A stretch of DNA of 9,733 nucleotides from Bifidobacteriaceae bacterium (lineage in GTDB: Bacteria; Actinomycetota; Actinomycetes; Actinomycetales; WQXJ01). The notes under the pieces are model-generated. The model searched no databases. It was not told where the DNA came from and worked only from the letters and a program-made list of their open reading frames with translations. The stretch is taken from assembly GCA_031255075.1 (NCBI GenBank), contig JAIRTF010000224.1:1-9733 (forward strand), in the 5' to 3' direction. Within the stretch, counting starts at the first letter, position 1. Each line of letters starts with the position of its first letter. This document shows, in pieces, positions 5,876 to 9,733 of the stretch. The translations under genes were made by a program, and so were the position numbers.

Positions 5876-7786
5876 CTAGTCGAAGAGTCCAAACGGATCG
5901 TCAAAGAAGTAGCCGCCATCGCCCTGGGGGTAGGTCGGATCGGGTTGGGGCAGTAGCTCCTCGCCGGGCAGTTGGCTGGCGTCCTGGGCGCCCAGCGTCA
6001 CCGGCAGCTCCAGCGCCTTGCCGTCCCGCACCACCAGCAGCGAGACCTCCTGGCCAACCGAATAGGAGCGCACCCACGCGGTCAGCGAGGCGACCTCAGT
6101 GGTCGCGTGGCCATCCACGGCGACGATGACGTCACCCGCCCTGAGCCCCGCCTCCTCGGCTGCCGTACCAGGCCAGACCCTGTCGATGGCAGCGCCCTGG
6201 CGAGTGACGCCATCGTAGGTGACGGTCTTGGCGACCAGGGTGACGCCCAGGTAGGCGTGCTCGGCCGAGCCCTTCTCGATGAGCTGGGGCGCGATGACCT
6301 CGACCAAGTCGATCGGGATCGCGAATGCCACGCCAATCGAGCCGGCCGATTCCTGGTTGATCGAAGAGGTGGTCGCGATGGCCGAGTTGATGCCAATCAC
6401 CTCGCCAACCCCGTTGAACAGCGGGCCGCCGGAGTTGCCCGGGTTGATTGCGGCATCGACCTGGATGACGTTGGTCACGGCCGTGTCAGCGGTGGCGCCG
6501 GTCAGCGTGGTGGTGACCGGGCGGTTGAGCGCGGAGATGATGCCGGTGGTGACGGTGTTGTCATAACCCAGGGGGTTGCCGACGGCCATGACAGGCTCGC
6601 CCACGGTCACGTCAGATGATTCGCCCAGCACGGCTTCTTGCAGGTCATCCGGCCGGTTCTCGATCTGGATCACCGCCAGGTCAGTGGTGGCGTCGGTGCC
6701 GAGAACCTTGGCCTCATAGATGCGCCCATCCGCCAGAACCACCTGGATCTGATCCGCTCCGGTCACCACGTGGTTGTTGGTCACCACGTAGCCATCCTTG
6801 GAGTTGATGATGACGCCGGAGCCCTCCGCCCCCAGGTAGCGGGCCGAAACCTGGATCGCCACCACAGACGGTTGGACGGCCGCCGCCACCTTGGCCCAAT
6901 CCGGCGCCGCCGCAGCAGAGCCGTCAATCGGCACCGAGACAGCGGCCTTGCCGGAGCTCAAATCGTTGTAGACCTTGTCGCCCGACGTCGCGACCTGAGC
7001 GGCCGGCCGGGAGAATCCGCGGGTGACCAGGGCGGCCGTGGAGACGGACGCGACCAGTGCGGCTATCAAGGCCGCCGAACCGACCATCAGCCCAACGCGA
7101 TGCTTGCGCTCCTTGGCCTTGCGGCTGGGCCGGTCCGGCGGCGGGGCAGCGACAAACTGGGTTGGCGGGATCTGCGGCGGCCCAGACGGCGGCGTGCCGG
7201 GCTGCACCTGAGCGGCCGGTCCCATCACGGGGCCACCTGGGTATGCGTACGGGTTCGGCGGGTAGTGACCCCCGTAACTCCGCCGGTACGGGATGGACGA
7301 TGCCGGCCCTTGCCCCCCAGCAGCACCTACGCCCATGCCCCCCACAGGCTGGGTATGTATGGGCCCATGCACGACGGGGCCGGGAGTGGGTGGGGTGGGT
7401 CCGGTTGGTCCGGTTGGGGTGGCGGGTCCGGTTGGTCCGGGCGGCGGGGGCAGGGCGGCGGCAGGTCCGCCCGGGGCGGCGCCGGCGGCGGGCTCGGTCG
7501 GCCGGATGGACGGGTGGGGCAGCGCGGCAGCGGGTCCGCTCGGGGCGGCGCCGGCGGCAGGCTCAGCCGGCCGGTTGGGCGGCGGGCCGCTTGCCCCAGA
7601 ACCAGAGCCCGAACCCGCAGGCGCAGCGCCATAGGCCGCGCTCGGCGAGGGCAGCGGGCTGGCGGGCCCTGAAGCCCCGGCTGGCGGGGTTGGTGTGGGC
7701 GCCGCTAGGGGTTGAGTGGCATCGGCGGGCGCCGGTGGCACTGTCGGCTCGGATGGTTCCGAAGCGGAAAACTGATGGTCAGTCAT
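5876..7786 (-). CDS. Membrane-anchored HtrA-family serine protease with PDZ domain
   Basis: This is an envelope protein quality-control protease of the HtrA/DegP family. Residues are numbered from MTDHQF; the product is 636 residues long. A long Pro/Gly/Ala-rich, presumably cytoplasmic N-terminus (1-222) is followed by a basic RKAKERKHR stretch and one transmembrane helix (about 230-256). The trypsin-like domain (about 300-505) has the full triad: H339 in TNNHVV, D369 in TTDLAV and S452 in NPGNSGGP. A single PDZ domain (about 511-600) has the carboxylate-binding-type AYLGV start and GLRAGDVI. The protein ends in an acidic, aromatic tail, FFDDPFGLFD. The ATG at 7786 is chosen because AGGAGG precedes it by 5 nt; a longer reading from a TTG at 7867 lacks comparable support. 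The gene is divergent from the L,D-transpeptidase gene. The domain order is typical of actinomycete HtrA proteins. Specific orthology is not claimed. Confidence 0.97.
   Translation of the reverse strand: MTDHQFSASEPSEPTVPPAPADATQPLAAPTPTPPAGASGPASPLPSPSAAYGAAPAGSGSGSGASGPPPNRPAEPAAGAAPSGPAAALPHPSIRPTEPAAGAAPGGPAAALPPPPGPTGPATPTGPTGPTPPTPGPVVHGPIHTQPVGGMGVGAAGGQGPASSIPYRRSYGGHYPPNPYAYPGGPVMGPAAQVQPGTPPSGPPQIPPTQFVAAPPPDRPSRKAKERKHRVGLMVGSAALIAALVASVSTAALVTRGFSRPAAQVATSGDKVYNDLSSGKAAVSVPIDGSAAAAPDWAKVAAAVQPSVVAIQVSARYLGAEGSGVIINSKDGYVVTNNHVVTGADQIQVVLADGRIYEAKVLGTDATTDLAVIQIENRPDDLQEAVLGESSDVTVGEPVMAVGNPLGYDNTVTTGIISALNRPVTTTLTGATADTAVTNVIQVDAAINPGNSGGPLFNGVGEVIGINSAIATTSSINQESAGSIGVAFAIPIDLVEVIAPQLIEKGSAEHAYLGVTLVAKTVTYDGVTRQGAAIDRVWPGTAAEEAGLRAGDVIVAVDGHATTEVASLTAWVRSYSVGQEVSLLVVRDGKALELPVTLGAQDASQLPGEELLPQPDPTYPQGDGGYFFDDPFGLFD
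7449..7574. repeat. In-frame 69-bp tandem duplication in the HtrA N-terminus
   Basis: 7449-7505 and 7518-7574 are near-identical 57-bp segments offset by 69 bp, a multiple of three. They encode two copies of a peptide of the form RPxEPAAGAAPxGPAAALP in the proline-rich cytoplasmic segment. The next residues form collagen-like GPT repeats. The duplication preserves the reading frame and is probably length-variable between strains. Confidence 0.8.
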
Positions 7787-7791
7787 GGTCT

Positions 7792-7797
7792 CCTCCT
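7792..7797 (-). promoter_or_regulatory. Strong ribosome binding site of the HtrA-family gene
   Basis: On the minus strand AGGAGG lies 5 nt before the ATG at 7786. It is the best Shine-Dalgarno match in the window and fixes the start of the HtrA-family protein at MTDHQF, rejecting the longer frame that begins with TTG at 7867. Confidence 0.85.
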
Positions 7798-7917
7798 GAT
7801 CGGGTGACGCCGATCTAACCTGCTCGGTCTGGCCAAATCCTGGCTGAAACCTGGGAGTTTCCTCCAAGGATGACCGGGCGCCCCGCCGGCCAGTCTAATC
7901 CGCCGCGCACGCGCCAG

Positions 7918-7936
7918 CCGGGCCTTCAGGGCCCGG
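7918..7936. promoter_or_regulatory. Inverted repeat in the divergent HtrA/transpeptidase promoter region
   Basis: CCGGGCC (7918-7924) and GGCCCGG (7930-7936) flank a five-base TTCAG loop. The element ends 8 bases before a TATACT hexamer and therefore covers the -35 position of the candidate plus-strand promoter. It could be an operator for a repressor of the transpeptidase gene, or for both divergent genes. It could also be a hairpin formed only in the HtrA leader. The sequence does not distinguish these. Confidence 0.35.
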
Positions 7937-7944
7937 GTCACGCA

Positions 7945-7950
7945 TATACT
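7945..7950 (+). promoter_or_regulatory. Candidate -10 element (TATACT) for the L,D-transpeptidase gene
   Basis: TATACT matches the -10 consensus at five of six positions and stands out in a GC-rich setting. It would place the start of transcription near 7957, giving a leader of roughly 47 nt before the ATG at 8004. No good -35 hexamer is visible 16-18 bases upstream, which is common in actinomycete promoters. The same AT-rich spot could also supply a weak -10 on the minus strand. Another minus-strand candidate for HtrA is TAGACT at 7897-7892. Confidence 0.5.
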
Positions 7951-8003
7951 CGTTCGGGTCTGTTGGCTGACTCGACCAGACGTGAGGGGTTCGGAACGAA
8001 TCG

Positions 8004-9104
8004 ATGGAACAAATCGCCCAATGCCCGCGCGGGCGGCGCATCCGCCGAGCCCTATTGGCGTTCAGCCTGATTGCAGGGCTGGCAGCTGTTAGCCCGCCAG
8101 CACATGCGGATGGTCCACCAACCGCGCCACCTGGGGGAACGCCATCGTCCCCGGCACCTCCACCAAGCGGACCGCCGGCATTCTCGGCGCCAATCGTGGA
8201 GGTTGCAGGGGACTTCATTGTGGGCGGATCGCTGACGGCGGCCGTCGGCTCGTTCGGGTTGGAACCGGCCTCGGTGACGTTCGATTGGTACCGCGACGCC
8301 GCGCGGATTGCCCAGGCGCACGAGGCCACCTACGTGCTGCGCCCGGCAGATGCCGGCCACCAAGTCACCGTGGCGGTGACCGCCTGGCGCGACGGGGTGG
8401 TGCCGCTGACCGTCACCTCAGTCCCAACCCCAGCCATAGCCCCCGGGACGATGACGGCCGGCACCGTCCGCATAGCCGGTGGTGCTCGCGTAGGGGTCAG
8501 GTTGAAGGCAGAACCGAGCGGATTTGGGCCGCTCAAACCGACCAAATACAGCTACCAGTGGTTCCGCAACGGTAAGCCGATAAAAGGGGCGACATCCAAG
8601 ACATATTTGGTGGTTGATAAAGACGTCAAGAAGCGGCTCACCGTTCAAGTGACTGCATCGCGGCGGGCTTTCACCGACACTGCGGTGACATCAGCAAAGA
8701 CCCGGAAAATTCCGAAGCGCCCCAAGTGGGTTGACCCGCGGTGCATGACGGGCAGAGTGATTTGCATCGACACCAATCCGAAGGACCGCAAGGTCCGCTG
8801 GGTGGTAAATGGCAAGGTCAAGATGACATTTGCCGCCCGGTTCGGAGCCCAGGCTACGCCCACTCGGCATGGGGTCTATCGGGTATATCTAAAGAGCCGG
8901 AACCACACGAGCACTCTGTACGATAGTTGGATGCCATTCGCCATGTTCTATTCCGGCGGACAAGCAGTTCACTATTCGCCCGACTTTGCCGCCCGCGGCT
9001 ACAGCGGCGCCTCCCACGGCTGCGTAAACATCCGCAACAAAAAGGGCGTAGCCAAGCTGTTCGACAAAGTAAAAGTAGGCACAAAAGTAGTCGTCTACAG
9101 CTAA
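8004..9104 (+). CDS. Secreted L,D-transpeptidase (YkuD family) with Ig-like repeats
   Basis: This enzyme is predicted to form cross-links in peptidoglycan, or attach proteins to it, through an active-site cysteine that is insensitive to most beta-lactams. The 366-residue product has a basic, hydrophobic signal peptide (1-35, cleavage after AHA), a Pro/Gly-rich linker (about 37-62) and two diverged Ig-like repeats. The first (about 63-142) has FDWYRDAARI; the second (about 150-235) has YQWFRNGKPIKGAT, a pattern common in actinomycete surface proteins. The YkuD domain (about 247-366) includes H323 in AVHYSPDF and the catalytic motif SHGCVNIR with H338 and C340. The ATG at 8004 is preceded by GAGGGG at 7984-7989 with long spacing, and by GGAA closer in, so the ribosome site is only fair. 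The 3' half has more A/T-ending codons than the 5' half. It is transcribed away from the HtrA gene. Confidence 0.94.
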   Translation: MEQIAQCPRGRRIRRALLAFSLIAGLAAVSPPAHADGPPTAPPGGTPSSPAPPPSGPPAFSAPIVEVAGDFIVGGSLTAAVGSFGLEPASVTFDWYRDAARIAQAHEATYVLRPADAGHQVTVAVTAWRDGVVPLTVTSVPTPAIAPGTMTAGTVRIAGGARVGVRLKAEPSGFGPLKPTKYSYQWFRNGKPIKGATSKTYLVVDKDVKKRLTVQVTASRRAFTDTAVTSAKTRKIPKRPKWVDPRCMTGRVICIDTNPKDRKVRWVVNGKVKMTFAARFGAQATPTRHGVYRVYLKSRNHTSTLYDSWMPFAMFYSGGQAVHYSPDFAARGYSGASHGCVNIRNKKGVAKLFDKVKVGTKVVVYS

Positions 9105-9147
9105 GTGGGTTGGGGCGTGACGGCGGGCCCGGCTCCGGTGCGGCACC

Positions 9148-9172
9148 CCCCCCCGGCCAGCGGCCCGGGGGG
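9148..9172. terminator. Hairpin in repeat copy 1 (possible terminator)
   Basis: GGCC-AGC-GGCC at the centre is extended, after one C-C mismatch, by six C-G pairs formed by the C-run and the following G-run. It starts 44 bases past the transpeptidase stop codon. There is no T-run. It may act as a terminator or 3'-end stabiliser for the plus-strand gene. Confidence 0.4.
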
Positions 9173-9230
9173 TCGTGTGGCGCACCCCTGGCGAGGCGCG
9201 GGTGCGGGCTGGGCCGGCTCCGGTGCGGCA

Positions 9231-9251
9231 CCCCGGGCCAGCGGCCCGGGG
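9231..9251. terminator. Perfect GC hairpin in repeat copy 2 (possible two-way terminator)
   Basis: CCCCGGGCC (9231-9239) and GGCCCGGGG (9243-9251) form a perfect 9-bp stem, all G-C pairs, with a three-base AGC loop. It lies between two convergent stop codons, about 126 bases from the transpeptidase end and 95 bases from the menD end. It could stop transcription in both directions even though neither side has a T-run. Confidence 0.5.
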
Positions 9252-9346
9252 TTCGCGTGGCGCACCACTGGCGAGGCGCAGGTGCGGGCGGGTCTTGCGC
9301 ACATGGCGCATCCCTGGCGCGGCTCAGCGGGACCGGCCGCTACCCA

Positions 9347-9733
9347 CTACGTGACGAGGGGGACCTCGAGGATTCGGGGTAGCGGGGTGGGGTGCTGCAA
9401 GAGCTTGGCGAGGTCGGCTGGGGTTTGGGCGCGGGCGTAGGTGGCGCCGAATGCGCTGGCCAGCGCGGACAAGTCCGCGCTCTGCGGGGCGGCGAAGAAC
9501 CGTTCGAACACAGCAGGTTCGGCGGCTTCGGCGTGTTCTAGCTGGCGGAAGATGCCTCCGCCGCCATCGTTCAACACCACAATGTCCAGGGCGGGCGAGG
9601 TTTCCATTTGCCCGCGAAGCAGCCCTCCGGCATCGTGCAGGAACGCCAAGTCCCCAACCAGCACACGGACCGGCTCGCCCAGGGCGCGCGCGACGCCCGC
9701 CGCGGTCGAGATGGTGCCGTCAATCCCGGCCGC
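9347..9733 (-). CDS. menD: 2-succinyl-5-enolpyruvyl-6-hydroxy-3-cyclohexene-1-carboxylate synthase, C-terminal part (partial)
   Basis: MenD is a thiamine-diphosphate enzyme that joins 2-oxoglutarate-derived succinic semialdehyde to isochorismate in menaquinone (vitamin K2) biosynthesis in the cytoplasm. The frame is open to the right edge, so only the last 128 residues are seen. They start AAGIDGTISTAAGVARALG, which matches the conserved GIDGT.STAAG segment of the family. GDLAFLHDAGGLL, the start of the ThDP/magnesium motif, follows, then VVLNDGGGGIF, its distal Asn-Gly part. The C-terminal region ends in LEVPLVT. The full gene would be expected to continue for well over 1 kb upstream, outside the window. 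The stop codon is TAG at 9347-9349. The gene converges on the transpeptidase gene. Other ThDP enzymes are less likely because the GIDGT and FLHD combination is MenD-like. Confidence 0.93.
   Translation of the reverse strand, partial: AAGIDGTISTAAGVARALGEPVRVLVGDLAFLHDAGGLLRGQMETSPALDIVVLNDGGGGIFRQLEHAEAAEPAVFERFFAAPQSADLSALASAFGATYARAQTPADLAKLLQHPTPLPRILEVPLVT

Larger units (their letters stand above)
9129..9289. repeat. Imperfect tandem repeat, two copies plus a partial third
   Basis: Copy 1 (about 9129-9209) and copy 2 (about 9214-9289) share CCGGCTCCGGTGCGGCACC, GGCCAGCGGCCCGGGG, GTGGCGCAC and CTGGCGAGGCGC in the same order. The offset is 85 bp on the left and 80 bp on the right, because a C-run is nine long in copy 1 and four in copy 2. 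A degenerate partial copy (TGGCGCATCCCTGGCGCGG) follows at about 9303-9321. Each full copy contains several dyads: GGTGC-G-GCACC, the central hairpin, and CGCACC...GGTGCG (9181-9206 and 9261-9286). Confidence 0.8.
9105..9346. other. Convergent intergenic region made of repeats
   Basis: The 242 bases between the convergent transpeptidase and menD stop codons consist largely of an imperfect repeat with GC-rich hairpins. I see no gene. The reading frames crossing it differ in each repeat copy because the copies differ in length, which argues against coding. A weak AGCGG/CCGCT inverted repeat (9326-9341) lies just after the menD stop and might help to end that transcript. Confidence 0.7.

Noticed and set aside
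6638..7672. Plus-strand open frame of 344 codons opposite the HtrA gene
   Set aside because: It is an antisense shadow of a high-GC gene: the minus-strand frame has the full HtrA motifs, while this one has no recognisable domain and an Arg/Gly-rich composition.
7787..7867. Longer HtrA N-terminus beginning with TTG at 7867
   Set aside because: The ATG at 7786 has a near-perfect AGGAGG five bases upstream, and the extra 27 residues show no conserved character.
9129..9289. Possible CRISPR array in the repeated region
   Set aside because: There are only two full copies, with no unique spacers of regular length between short identical repeats. The units are imperfect, long and adjacent.
8889..9311. 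Minus-strand open frame across the transpeptidase 3' end and the intergenic repeats
   Set aside because: It reads antisense through the YkuD catalytic motif and then through repeats. Its Arg/Ala/Pro-rich content is what GC-rich repeats give in any frame.

Overview
This is a 9.7-kb piece of a high-GC, Gram-positive-type chromosome, most likely from an actinomycete (Actinomycetota). The evidence is the strongly G/C-ending codon use, the proline-rich N-terminus of the HtrA-type protease, an L,D-transpeptidase with Ig-like repeats, and a very large secreted glycosidase carrying FIVAR and bacterial Ig-like modules. The presence of menD indicates menaquinone-based respiration. The genus cannot be fixed from the sequence. 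A plant-polysaccharide-degrading or animal/insect-associated lifestyle is a reasonable guess from the glycosidase.

Layout, left to right. 1-109: an edge fragment whose coding strand is ambiguous. 110-488: a gene-poor, G-rich stretch with two copies of a 77-bp repeat, potential G-quadruplexes and a strong hairpin that probably terminates the next gene. 489-5405 (minus): a 1638-residue secreted family 3 glycoside hydrolase with a tail of Ig-like and FIVAR modules and a very basic C-terminus. 5406-5875: leader, operator-like palindromes, and a terminator-like hairpin for the gene to the right. 5876-7786 (minus): a membrane-anchored HtrA-family serine protease with one PDZ domain. 7787-8003: the divergent promoter region. 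8004-9104 (plus): a secreted YkuD-type L,D-transpeptidase with two Ig-like repeats. 9105-9346: a convergent intergenic region made of an imperfect tandem repeat with a conserved GC-rich hairpin. 9347-9733 (minus, 5' end off the window): the C-terminal part of menD.

All three complete genes encode proteins acting outside the membrane: a glycan-degrading enzyme, an envelope quality-control protease and a peptidoglycan cross-linking enzyme. They do not look like one operon. The HtrA and transpeptidase genes are divergent, the glycosidase is separated from HtrA by about 470 bp with its own candidate operators, and menD converges on the transpeptidase. No CRISPR array, insertion sequence, tRNA or rRNA was seen. 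No clearly novel multi-gene system is present. The most unusual material is the two unrelated intergenic repeats and the modular tail of the glycosidase.
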